The notes beneath the pieces are model-generated. The model was not told the DNA's origin. It saw only the letters and a list, made by a program, of their open reading frames with translations, and ran no database searches. 7,600 nucleotides of DNA from JAERML01 sp035687895 (GTDB lineage Bacteria; Bacteroidota; Ignavibacteria; UBA10030; UBA6906), in the NCBI GenBank assembly GCA_035687895.1, contig DASRUE010000100.1, positions 1-7,600 of the forward strand. Direction: 5' to 3'. Below are positions 1 through 5,684 of the stretch, piece after piece (positions within the stretch are counted from its first letter, which is position 1; every line of letters starts with the position of its first letter). Both the position numbers and the translations under genes were made by a program.

Positions 1-17
1 TTTCGCAAGCTTTCTTG

Positions 18-43
18 CCCACTTCTTTCCAGAAAGAAGTGGG
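18..43. repeat. Perfect 12-bp-stem hairpin (CCCACTTCTTTC)
   Basis: CCCACTTCTTTC (18-29) and GAAAGAAGTGGG (32-43) are exact reverse complements separated by only two bases. The core TTCTTTCC/GAAAGAA recurs at 454-470. A-rich sequence follows on the plus strand, but neither strand has a clean T-tract after the stem, so a dispersed repeat is more likely than a canonical terminator. Confidence 0.75.
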
Positions 44-159
44 AAAAAGAATCCGGGTGTTTCGTTGCCCTTTCTCTTTAGAAGAGTCCCGCTCTGGGGG
101 ATTCCTCATGTGCGGGATTCGAAAGGCGGAAAAAGGGGGAAGGAGAACTTTCCGAAATC

Positions 160-196
160 CCCGCCTGCCTTCATTGGTCAATGAAGGGCGGGCAGG
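160..196. repeat. GC-rich repeat unit 1 (CCCGCCTGC...GGCGGGCAGG)
   Basis: The unit begins CCCGCCTGC (160-168) and ends GGCGGGCAGG (187-196). CCCGCC can pair with GGCGGG. Alternatively, the inside forms a perfect hairpin CCTTCATTG (168-176) / CAATGAAGG (179-187) with a two-base loop. The same outer sequences recur in the same orientation at 301-329, which marks this as a repeat family and not a chance hairpin. Confidence 0.7.
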
Positions 197-233
197 GAAT
201 CCCGCAAGCTTGGGTAGTTCAGTCCAATGATCA

Positions 234-279
234 TGCGATTTCAGCACAGCACCAAGAAGCAGTAAACGCTGAAATCGCA
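234..279. repeat. 12-bp-stem hairpin between the GC-rich units
   Basis: TGCGATTTCAGC (234-245) and GCTGAAATCGCA (268-279) are exact reverse complements around a 22-nt loop. CCAAT (224-228) and ATTGG (285-289) extend the symmetry outward, followed by partly matching TGGGTA-type sequence on each side. Together with the flanking units, the interval from about 160 to 330 reads as one long imperfect inverted structure. Confidence 0.65.
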
Positions 280-299
280 AACCCGATTGGGTTACCCAC

Positions 300-329
300 G
301 CCCGCCTGCACTTCGTTCTGGCGGGCAGG
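300..329. repeat. GC-rich repeat unit 2 (CCCGCCTGC...GGCGGGCAGG)
   Basis: CCCGCCTGC (301-309) and GGCGGGCAGG (320-329) repeat the ends of the unit at 160-196 in the same orientation with a shorter interior. GCCCGCC (300-306) pairs perfectly with GGCGGGC (320-326) over a 13-nt loop containing TTCG. Confidence 0.7.
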
Positions 330-453
330 CCGCCATCGATTTCGGGGGCGCAGGTTTTGGTTCTGTCTTTTTTTCCGGGCCCTCCGTAATTGCACCGAAA
401 AAGAGCCAGCATCATCCGAGCCCTGCATTACGATTGCGGAAGGATTTCTTTGG

Positions 454-470
454 TTCTTTCCCGGAAAGAA
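454..470. repeat. TTCTTTCC/GGAAAGAA hairpin
   Basis: TTCTTTCC (454-461) and GGAAAGAA (463-470) are a perfect 8-bp inverted repeat around a single base. It shares its core with the hairpin at 18-43. It lies about 50 nt beyond the stop codon of the minus-strand phosphatase gene and could stabilise or end that transcript, but there is no U-tract after the stem on the minus strand. Confidence 0.6.
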
Positions 471-518
471 AGTAGCAACACGGCTGGCAGTTGCGAGGCT
501 TCCTTGGATGTTGCGGGA

Positions 519-1640
519 TCAGGATTCTTCAGTCCTCTTGATCAGGACAATAGAGAGATCATCGTGCCGTTGCGCGGTTCCTGCAAAGCCATCAACGCCG
601 GCGACCAGCTGCTCGCCGATCTGTTCAACTGGGAGTCCCGTAAGGGCAACGAGCTGTTCCATGAGCCTCCGCTCGCCGAAGAACTCGCCCGCCAGGTTCT
701 GTTGTTCCGTCACGCCGTCCGAGAAAATACAGAGAAGATCGTCCTTCTGGAGCGTCACCGCAAGGTCCGCATAACGGGATTCGGGCATGATGCCGAGTGC
801 CGGGCCCCCCTTCGGCATCGTCTCTGTTCCGGTGCGTCGCACAATGACCGGCGGAAGGTGTCCGGCATTCAGGAGACGCACGCTCCCTGAATGTGGTTGA
901 AGCTCTGCGTACACCAGCGAAGAAAAGATGCTGCGCAGACTGTCGCGAAAGAAGACACGGTTGAGTTTCTCTCCAAGCTCACTGAGTGACGTCGTATCGT
1001 GCAGCAGCGCCCTGAGCGAGGCCTGGAGTTTTGCCATCAGCAAAGCGGCGGGCAGCCCTTTCCCCGCGACATCCCCCAACGCGATGCCTACTCTCTGGTG
1101 GTCAATTCTGATGAAGTCGATGAGGTCTCCGCCCACCTCGTTGGCTGATCTCGTAAAGAGCCATGCTCGCCATCCTTTGATGTCCGGTGTTCGCTCGGGC
1201 ATCAACGCCTGCTGAACAGCCCGTCCCGCCTCAAGCTCCTTGTGGGCCACCAGTTTGTCTTTCAATTCAAGCATCAACACAAAGAGGATGCACACCGGGC
1301 CAAGTACACCGGTGTCGTTTTCCACCCGGACTCCGTCTCCGCTGTCATAGGTGACGGTATGCGACGTTACCACCAGGACAATGCCGAGAACGAGAAGGAG
1401 GCGCCGGGCAGGGGTGAGCTTTAGGATCATGGATTTGAGCAGCCACCACGCCGTGTACAGTAATCGTTTCAACCACCCCATTTCGTTCAGACGTTTCTTC
1501 CGCTGCTCATCCAGCATGAACTCTTTGAGCTCGTTGAATTCGCGTCCAACCGAACTGAAAAAGTCTCCACGAAGGAGGTCGCTCTGTAGCGTCTTAAAAA
1601 CCTTTGGAGCAGGTTCAGTGTGTGCGCTGCCGTTTGCCAT
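519..1640 (-). CDS. Membrane-anchored SpoIIE/RsbU-type PP2C serine phosphatase
   Basis: This is a PPM/SpoIIE-family phosphatase, predicted to remove phosphate from serine or threonine of a partner protein, typically an anti-sigma-factor antagonist, at the inner face of the cytoplasmic membrane. Numbered from the ATG at 1640 (373 residues): a charged cytoplasmic N-terminus (about 1-60), a hydrophobic hairpin with membrane segments near 78-96 and 111-126, a linker helix ending AGRAVQQALMP (138-148), then the phosphatase domain. Metal-binding and core motifs are visible: EVGGDLIDF (168-176), GDVAGKG (189-195), NAGH (258-261), FSDGVTE (306-312) and HDDLSIVLI (359-367). All expected metal-ligand aspartates are present, so it should be active. 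There is no PAS, GAF or response-regulator domain; input must come through the membrane segment or a partner. The ATG at 1640 is preferred over an in-frame GTG at 1649 because GGTGA lies five bases before it. An in-frame stop follows just upstream (1668-1670). No partner-switching genes are adjacent. Confidence 0.9.
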   Translation of the reverse strand: MANGSAHTEPAPKVFKTLQSDLLRGDFFSSVGREFNELKEFMLDEQRKKRLNEMGWLKRLLYTAWWLLKSMILKLTPARRLLLVLGIVLVVTSHTVTYDSGDGVRVENDTGVLGPVCILFVLMLELKDKLVAHKELEAGRAVQQALMPERTPDIKGWRAWLFTRSANEVGGDLIDFIRIDHQRVGIALGDVAGKGLPAALLMAKLQASLRALLHDTTSLSELGEKLNRVFFRDSLRSIFSSLVYAELQPHSGSVRLLNAGHLPPVIVRRTGTETMPKGGPALGIMPESRYADLAVTLQKDDLLCIFSDGVTEQQNLAGEFFGERRLMEQLVALTGLPVEQIGEQLVAGVDGFAGTAQRHDDLSIVLIKRTEES

Positions 1641-1873
1641 GTCTGTCACCCAACCGTTGCTGAGGAGTTACATGTTCCTCTTGATAGATACGCAGAAGGG
1701 GGATCAACTGTTGCTGCGGATTTCCCTGGCGCGCCCGGGGATCCGCAGGCTCCCCGGCAGAAATCGCGAGTGATGCAGAAATTCGCAGCAGGCATCGGGA
1801 GGGGCGGAATGAGGCCCTTTGTGGGTTGCACACGGATGTACCATGGTACCAGTCACTTCGCTCAATTTTTCCC
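1641..1873. other. Divergent intergenic region, phosphatase side
   Basis: No gene is supported here. Two features are visible. A near-direct repeat GCAGAAATCGC (1757-1767) and GCAGAAATTCGC (1775-1786) is spaced 18 bp start to start, upstream of the phosphatase. A perfect 12-bp palindrome GTACCATGGTAC lies at 1838-1849. No clear promoter for the phosphatase could be identified by eye. Confidence 0.4.
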
Positions 1874-1904
1874 TTGACAAAGTCGTTTCGGTATATTAAC
1901 TTTG
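1874..1904 (+). promoter_or_regulatory. Bacteroidota-type promoter of the creD operon
   Basis: TTGACA at 1874-1879 is followed, after 20 bases counted from TTG, by TAACTTTG at 1897-1904. This fits the Bacteroidota housekeeping consensus TTG-N19/20-TAnnTTTG exactly at the fixed positions. Read as a classical sigma-70 promoter, TTGACA with a 17-bp spacer and TAACTT also works. The start codon of the first gene lies 37 bp beyond the -7 box, leaving a short leader that includes the AAGGAG ribosome binding site (1928-1933). Confidence 0.75.
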
Positions 1905-1926
1905 CATTACAAAGTACTTTGTATTA
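1899..1926. promoter_or_regulatory. Probable autoregulatory operator, overlapping half-sites
   Basis: TACAAAGTACTTTGTA (1908-1923) is a perfect 16-bp palindrome. It overlaps a second inverted repeat, ACTTTG (1899-1904) / CAAAGT (1910-1915), with a 5-bp spacer. The motif ACTTTG[C/T]ATTA is thus directly repeated at 1899-1909 and 1916-1926, 17 bp apart. The array covers the -7 box and the expected start of transcription, so a bound protein would block the promoter. The obvious candidate is the winged-helix regulator encoded at 2529-2828 in the same operon (inference). Confidence 0.7.
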
Positions 1927-1941
1927 TAAGGAGACCGGGGC

Positions 1942-2532
1942 ATGAGCGAACTCGACCAGCATCTGCAAAACATCAACGACATCAGAACGATGATGGAGCG
2001 TTCATCGAAAATGCTTTCCTTGAGCGGACTCTCAGGTGTGAGTGCGGGCGTGGTTGCAATAGCGGGTGTCCTGTTTGCCCAGTGGGTGCATACACGCGTT
2101 CCCCCGGAAGACGTTGTCATGTATATCATCCTGGACGCTCTGGTCGTCCTTGTTCTGGGCGTCGGGATGGCGGCCGTCTTTTCCCTCCGCATGGCCCGGA
2201 AGAAGGGTCTCCCTGTCTGGACGCCAACGTCCCGATTTCTCATTGTCGATCTTGCAATTCCTCTCGGGGCGGGAGGCCTGTTCTGTATTGCACTCCTGCA
2301 ACACGGGAACGTCCCCCTCATTCCGGGGACGATGCTCGTTTTCTACGGCCTAGCACTCATCAACGGAAGCAAGTATGCCTTAAAGGAGATCCGCTACCTC
2401 GGCATCACAGAGCTGATGCTCGGGTGTATCGCCATTTTCCTCCCGGGCGAGGGACTTAATATCTGGGCGCTCGGGTTCGGTATGATGCACATTCTCTACG
2501 GATCATTGATGTACTTCAGGTATGAGCGGTGA
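1942..2532 (+). CDS. Six-helix integral membrane protein, first gene of creD operon
   Basis: This 196-residue protein has no name I can assign with confidence. A hydrophilic N-terminal helix (about 1-26) is followed by six likely membrane segments near 27-50, 58-83, 97-120, 125-142, 152-168 and 172-192. Notable stretches are the SRFLIVDLAIPLGAGG segment (97-112) and FYGLALINGSKY followed by EIRYLGITELMLG (134-161). They suggest a conserved family in which a polar NGSK/EIR loop separates helices. There are no signal-peptide cleavage features or catalytic motifs. The ATG at 1942 is preceded by AAGGAG with an 8-base spacer, a strong start. Its stop overlaps the GTG start of the regulator by four bases (GTGA), so the two are translationally coupled. 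It could be the membrane sensor or target of the regulator, but the sequence does not show this. Confidence 0.85.
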   Translation: MSELDQHLQNINDIRTMMERSSKMLSLSGLSGVSAGVVAIAGVLFAQWVHTRVPPEDVVMYIILDALVVLVLGVGMAAVFSLRMARKKGLPVWTPTSRFLIVDLAIPLGAGGLFCIALLQHGNVPLIPGTMLVFYGLALINGSKYALKEIRYLGITELMLGCIAIFLPGEGLNIWALGFGMMHILYGSLMYFRYER

Positions 2533-2828
2533 GAGAGATCGTCGCAAAACTGAACAAGGTGTTCGACAACCGCATCCGGCTTGCCGTGATGTCCGCACTG
2601 AGCGTGAATGACAGCCTGGACTTTAACTCGATGAAAGAGCTGCTGGATGTCACTGATGGCAACCTCGCATCGCACATTGCCGCCCTGGAAGATGAGGGGT
2701 ACCTGAAGGTGACAAAGAAGTTCGTCGGCAAAAAGCCGCAGACGACGTATGCACTCACAGTTCCTGGGCGACGGGCATTTACCGAACACATCGACGTCTT
2801 AGAACAGCTCATCAAAAAGAGTCAGTAG
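2529..2828 (+). CDS. Winged-helix transcriptional regulator (HTH_34 type)
   Basis: This 99-residue protein is essentially one winged-helix DNA-binding domain of the HTH_34 kind, related to MarR/ArsR-like regulators. LNKVFDNRIRLAVMSAL (8-24) is the first helix. DFNSMKELLDVTDGNLASHI (31-50) carries the helix-turn-helix, with TDGNLASHIAALEDEGYL (42-59) as recognition helix. KKFVGKKPQTTYALT (63-77) is the basic wing, followed by a C-terminal helix likely used for dimerisation. There is no effector domain and no cysteine or histidine cluster for metal sensing. The start is GTG at 2529 within the GTGA overlap with the preceding stop; an ATG at 2522 is in another frame. Its probable binding site is the palindromic array at 1899-1926 in front of its own operon, which suggests negative autoregulation. 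Confidence 0.9.
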   Translation: MREIVAKLNKVFDNRIRLAVMSALSVNDSLDFNSMKELLDVTDGNLASHIAALEDEGYLKVTKKFVGKKPQTTYALTVPGRRAFTEHIDVLEQLIKKSQ

Positions 2829-2900
2829 GGCCGACAATGATCCAGAAAACGAAACGGAACTTATCCGCGTGACCAGAGTAGACAACACAGGAGAACTGTT

Positions 2901-3293
2901 ATGAAACCCTCGTCCTTACACAAGCTCGCACTCGGCAGGGCCATCGCTCTCGAGCCCGCCGGGTTCCTCGTTGTGGCCGGCCCGGCACAATCGCTCCTTG
3001 GCTTTCGCCAGCTGAACGATGCGCTGGATGCCCTGTTCGCCAGCCCGACGTTCTCATTTACAGGCATCATCTTCCACCCCGTTATCATCCTCGGCGGGTT
3101 GCTTCTTGGCGCCGGCATGAATGCGGTTCCCCTCGTGCATTTCACGTTCGATTCAGAAGAACAAACCTTCATTGCAAAGGTCGTCCTGAAACAACGGTTC
3201 TTCAACTTCATGGTAAGCGCGGGGAGCGTGACCCTGCCGGTGACCATCCTGGCATATTCTGTCGGAGAAAACTTCACCATTATGTCACACTAA
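2901..3293 (+). CDS. Small three-helix membrane protein, creD operon
   Basis: This 130-residue protein is not recognised by name. It has three likely membrane segments near 14-34, 53-79 and 101-123. The second contains a glycine-rich stretch, LGGLLLGAGMNA (64-75), preceded by the FHPVII motif (58-63). A polar loop between helices two and three (81-100) carries DSEEQ and the basic VVLKQRF. No catalytic motif is visible. AGGAGA (2889-2894) lies six bases before the ATG, supporting the start. It lies 72 bp after the regulator and about 25 bp before creD, all on one strand, so it is most likely cotranscribed and works in the same membrane context. A role as an accessory subunit of the first membrane protein or of CreD is possible but unproven. 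Confidence 0.8.
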   Translation: MKPSSLHKLALGRAIALEPAGFLVVAGPAQSLLGFRQLNDALDALFASPTFSFTGIIFHPVIILGGLLLGAGMNAVPLVHFTFDSEEQTFIAKVVLKQRFFNFMVSAGSVTLPVTILAYSVGENFTIMSH

Positions 3294-3317
3294 ACCTCCC
3301 CGAAAGGAATGACTAGC

Positions 3318-4631
3318 ATGTCAGATACTCTCATCAAACGGTCTGTGTTGTTGCGAATGTTCCTGATCGGCGGACTTACCGTTGCTCTGCTCATCCCGTC
3401 TCTTCTCATCATCGGACTTGTCGATGAACGGGAAACCACCCGGGATAGCGCGGTAAGTGAGGTGAGCGACAAGTGGGGGAACGCCCAGACCATTGCAGGG
3501 CCAATCCTCACTGTAGTATACCGGGTTCCGAGTTATACAACAAAAGAACGCATTGTCTACACGACCGGGCTCGCGCATTTCCTCCCGGAGAGTCTCGTTG
3601 TCTCTGCAACCATCCAGCCTGAAGTCCGGCACAGGGGAATGTACGAGGTCGTTCTTTACTCTTCCCGGATTCAATTCAGAGGAACCTTCGCCGCACCTGC
3701 GTTTGCGCAACTTGGGATTCCGGCGGAAGACATCCTCTGGGACAAGGCGTTCCTGACGCTGGGCATCAGCGATTTGAAAGGAGTGAAAGAAGGAATCAGC
3801 ATTCAGTTCGATGATCAGACACTCGTTGCCGACCCCGGGGTGAATGCCGACGAAGTACTGACAACCGGCATCAATGTGCACCCGAAGGTGTCCCCATCTG
3901 CGAAAGCGTATGCATTTTCCGCCTCACTGGACCTCAACGGCAGCGGACAACTGATGTTTGTCCCCGTCGGAAAAGAAACACGGGTTACGGTTGCCTCACC
4001 CTGGGGGAACCCGAGCTTCATCGGGAACACGTTGCCTGTGCGCAGAGTTGTAAGTGAGGGAACCTTCGCGGCCGACTGGAAAGTCCTGCATCTCAATAGG
4101 AACTTCCCGCAACAATGGGCAGGAAAACAATTTGATATCAGTCAGGCTTCCTTCGGCGTAAAACTCCTTCTGCCTGTCGATGAATATCAGAAGACTACCC
4201 GCGCCGCAAAGTACGCGATCATGTTCATCGTGTTTACGTTTCTCGCATTTTTTCTGACGGAGATCCTGAACAAGAAAGTGATTCACCCGATCCAGTACGC
4301 CCTGATCGGTTTCGCGTTGTTGCTGTTCTACGTCCTTCTCCTTTCGATCTCAGAACAAATGGCATTCAACTACGCGTACGTCATTTCAAGTGCCGGCATC
4401 ATTCTCCTTGTTGGCGGGTATACCCGGAGCGTCCTTACGAGTAACGTAGCCGCCCTCGCCATTGCAGGAATCATGATCCTCCTCTATGGATTCATGTACG
4501 TGCTGTTGCAGCTCGAGGACTACGCTCTTCTGCTCGGAAGCGTTGGCCTGTTCCTGATTCTTGCTCTCGTGATGTACCTGACGAGAAGAATCGATTGGTT
4601 TGCCATTGGGGCGAAGCAGGAGGGCGTGTAG
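3318..4631 (+). CDS. creD: Inner membrane protein CreD
   Basis: This 437-residue protein matches the CreD family in length, topology and signature motifs. Membrane segment 1 (about 12-34) is followed by a long extracytoplasmic domain (about 38-296), then five C-terminal helices near 298-316, 326-345, 352-369, 377-397 and 402-421. Family hallmarks include AKYAIMFIVFTFLAFFLTE (297-315), HPIQYALIGFALLLFYVLLL (323-342) with SISEQ (343-347), and LLQLEDYALLLGS (396-408). In E. coli creD belongs to the CreBC regulon and affects envelope integrity and beta-lactam response; the biochemical activity is poorly defined. Here it is the last gene of an operon carrying its own winged-helix regulator and no CreB or CreC. 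The ATG at 3318 is preferred: AAAGGA (3303-3308) sits nine bases ahead of it but directly abuts the alternative ATG at 3309. Confidence 0.93.
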   Translation: MSDTLIKRSVLLRMFLIGGLTVALLIPSLLIIGLVDERETTRDSAVSEVSDKWGNAQTIAGPILTVVYRVPSYTTKERIVYTTGLAHFLPESLVVSATIQPEVRHRGMYEVVLYSSRIQFRGTFAAPAFAQLGIPAEDILWDKAFLTLGISDLKGVKEGISIQFDDQTLVADPGVNADEVLTTGINVHPKVSPSAKAYAFSASLDLNGSGQLMFVPVGKETRVTVASPWGNPSFIGNTLPVRRVVSEGTFAADWKVLHLNRNFPQQWAGKQFDISQASFGVKLLLPVDEYQKTTRAAKYAIMFIVFTFLAFFLTEILNKKVIHPIQYALIGFALLLFYVLLLSISEQMAFNYAYVISSAGIILLVGGYTRSVLTSNVAALAIAGIMILLYGFMYVLLQLEDYALLLGSVGLFLILALVMYLTRRIDWFAIGAKQEGV

Positions 4632-4656
4632 TGGCACAGTGAAGAAAAGCAGGTGT

Positions 4657-4693
4657 CCGGGGCGCCTCTCATTAATACACAATGTGTCCCCGG
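4657..4693 (+). other. Nested hairpin after creD, possible 3' end structure
   Basis: CCGGGG (4657-4662) pairs with CCCCGG (4688-4693). Inside lies ACACA/TGTGT (4677-4687). It begins about 25 nt after the creD stop. No T-tract follows on the plus strand, so intrinsic termination is not supported; an RNA-stabilising structure is possible. GTGTCC near 4654 and 4683 also forms a partial direct repeat. Confidence 0.3.
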
Positions 4694-4710
4694 GCGCTGG
4701 GAGTCCATTG

Positions 4711-4743
4711 AAACACAAAACCCCGACAGGCATCCGGTCGGGG
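4711..4743 (-). terminator. Rho-independent terminator of the 64-aa gene
   Basis: On the minus strand, CCCCGAC (read from 4743) pairs with GTCGGGG (ending at 4721), with two more G-C pairs inside. The stem is followed directly by TTTTGTGTTT. It lies about 30 nt beyond the stop codon of the minus-strand 64-residue gene, the expected place for an intrinsic terminator. Confidence 0.75.
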
Positions 4744-4774
4744 CTGGAACGAGGTTCTTCTGTGGCTTGCACAC

Positions 4775-4969
4775 CTACCGCAACACCGCATCAATCTCGT
4801 TTCTTTCGTTGGCTATTGCCTCACCTTGAGTCGCAAACCATTTCGGGATCGCCTTCGGTTTGCCGGTGCCATTGGTGCAGGAGTACGTGGTCCCTTGTCC
4901 GATGTTCTCGGACAACACGCTGATCTCGATTCCCCGGTGTGTTGCCTTCGTTGTCGTTGTTTTTATCAT
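4775..4969 (-). CDS. Unrecognised 64-residue soluble protein
   Basis: I do not recognise this family. The case that it is a real gene rests on three things. AAGGAG (around 4978-4983) sits seven bases before its ATG at 4969. A terminator follows about 30 nt after its TAG. The composition is that of a soluble folded protein. A threonine-rich N-terminus (1-9) is followed by a likely beta-strand HRGIEISVLSENIGQGTTYS (11-30), a lysine/proline turn GKPKAIPKWF (36-45), and a C-terminal helix ATQGEAIANERNEIDAVLR (46-64). Two-to-three strands plus a helix is typical of small domain-only proteins of unknown function. No signal peptide, metal site or membrane segment is seen. It starts 86 bp downstream of the RRM gene on the same strand with no obvious terminator between, so the two may be cotranscribed. 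Confidence 0.7.
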   Translation of the reverse strand: MIKTTTTKATHRGIEISVLSENIGQGTTYSCTNGTGKPKAIPKWFATQGEAIANERNEIDAVLR

Positions 4970-5055
4970 GGGCTCACTCCTTCGCGCTTGTTATTCTCCA
5001 TAGGCCGATCATTTCAAACATTCGGGGTGGATGCAATGTGTGCCCACCTTGTTTT

Positions 5056-5400
5056 CTAGTAACGTCGTCCTCCGCGACCACCGCCGCCGTATCCTCCACC
5101 CCCGCCTTTGTGTCCGCCTCCTCCGTATCCACCGCCAGTCCGCCGACCGCCGCTCTCGGATTTCGGACGGGCTTCGTTGACGGTAAGCGCCTGGCCCATG
5201 AAGTCCTTCCCGTTTAGCGCTTCGATGGCTGCCTCGCCCTCGGACTTCTTTGACATCTCTACAAAACCAAAACCCTTTGACTCCCCGCTGAACTTGTCCT
5301 TGATGACGTTGACAGCCATGATCTTCCCGAATGATTCGAAGAGCGGGCGCAAGTCATCCTCTTTTGCCTGACGCGGCAGATTCCCAACGTAAATATTCAT
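5056..5400 (-). CDS. RRM-domain RNA-binding protein with glycine-rich tail
   Basis: This 114-residue protein binds single-stranded RNA through one RNA recognition motif. The RRM occupies about 1-78. RNP2 is NIYVGNL (2-8) and RNP1 is KGFGFVEM (42-49), so the RNA-stacking aromatics Y4, F44 and F46 are all present. ALNGKDFMGQALTVNEARP (61-79) is the usual last helix and strand. Residues 84-114 form a disordered glycine-rich tail of GYGGGG-type repeats ending GRGGRRY. Short bacterial RRM proteins of this layout occur in cyanobacteria and Bacteroidota and are often cold- or stress-associated; targets here are unknown. The ATG at 5400 is chosen because AAAGGAG lies seven bases ahead. The frame stays open upstream to about 5724, but that extension has no RRM homology. 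It is divergent from the GH31 gene. Confidence 0.95.
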   Translation of the reverse strand: MNIYVGNLPRQAKEDDLRPLFESFGKIMAVNVIKDKFSGESKGFGFVEMSKKSEGEAAIEALNGKDFMGQALTVNEARPKSESGGRRTGGGYGGGGHKGGGGGYGGGGRGGRRY

Positions 5401-5684
5401 CCGGGTTCTCCTTTCATGAGAACTGTGATCGTATGTGTGACCCACGTGAGCCCACAAAGAATGGCTCCTTGCCATTGCACGCCACCCGGTTGAGGAAGCT
5501 GCCAGCACGAGGTGTGGGGATGGTCCTACAATAAGATACAAAGAAAAGGAGCGAGAAACCCAACTACTTGCTGATTGTCTGACAAAGTCTTCATGAATCA
5601 TGAACTGCATTGCTGGAGAGCGGCAGAAATAATTCAATTGTTGTATCTTGTTCAGGAGCCCGTCCACCATCAAACCCCTCGCAC
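5401..5684. other. Divergent intergenic region between rbp and GH31 genes
   Basis: No gene is supported. Besides the AAAGGAG ribosome binding site of the RRM gene just after 5400, the visible structure is the pair of inverted repeats at 5575-5604. No promoter matching TTG-N19/20-TAnnTTTG was found in either direction; TATCTTG at 5644-5650 is only a partial match on the plus strand. Confidence 0.4.
5575..5604. promoter_or_regulatory. Two adjacent inverted repeats, candidate operator
   Basis: TTGTC-T-GACAA (5575-5585) and TTCATGA-A-TCATGAA (5590-5604) are both perfect odd-length palindromes, four bases apart. They lie about 80 bp before the proposed GH31 start and about 175 bp from the RRM start. 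Symmetric sites of this size are typical of dimeric regulators; the protein is unknown. Confidence 0.4.

Larger units (their letters stand above)
1..518. other. Gene-free, hairpin-repeat-rich region
   Basis: No reading frame here has a convincing start, ribosome binding site or recognisable protein; the short open frames are translations of GC-rich repeats. The stretch instead holds a series of inverted repeats, listed separately: TTCTTTCC-type hairpins near both ends (18-43 and 454-470), two CCCGCCTGC...GGCGGGCAGG units (160-196 and 301-329), and a long-stem hairpin between them (234-279). Smaller repeats are CTCTT/AAGAG at 74-86 and a GGGATTC direct repeat at 98-104 and 114-120. It lies immediately downstream of the minus-strand phosphatase gene, so part of it may be that gene's 3' untranslated region. 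It resembles a cluster of REP-like intergenic repeats. Confidence 0.6.

Noticed and set aside
231..428. 65-residue minus-strand open frame in the repeat cluster
   Set aside because: It reads through the CCCGCCTGC unit and the hairpin at 234-279; composition is repeat-derived and there is no ribosome binding site.
181..774. 197-residue plus-strand open frame covering the repeat region
   Set aside because: It is built from the repeat cluster and the antisense of the phosphatase C-terminus; no start signal and no domain.
3321..3881. 186-residue minus-strand open frame inside creD
   Set aside because: It lies fully antisense to a clear CreD coding region, has no ribosome binding site and no recognisable domain.
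4657..4693. Terminator for the creD operon
   Set aside because: The hairpin is present but no T-tract follows on the plus strand, so it is listed only as a structure of unknown role.
5430..5457. CACGTG-centred inverted repeat in the RRM leader
   Set aside because: The flanking arms match poorly when aligned to their reverse complement; the six-base core alone is not evidence of a site.
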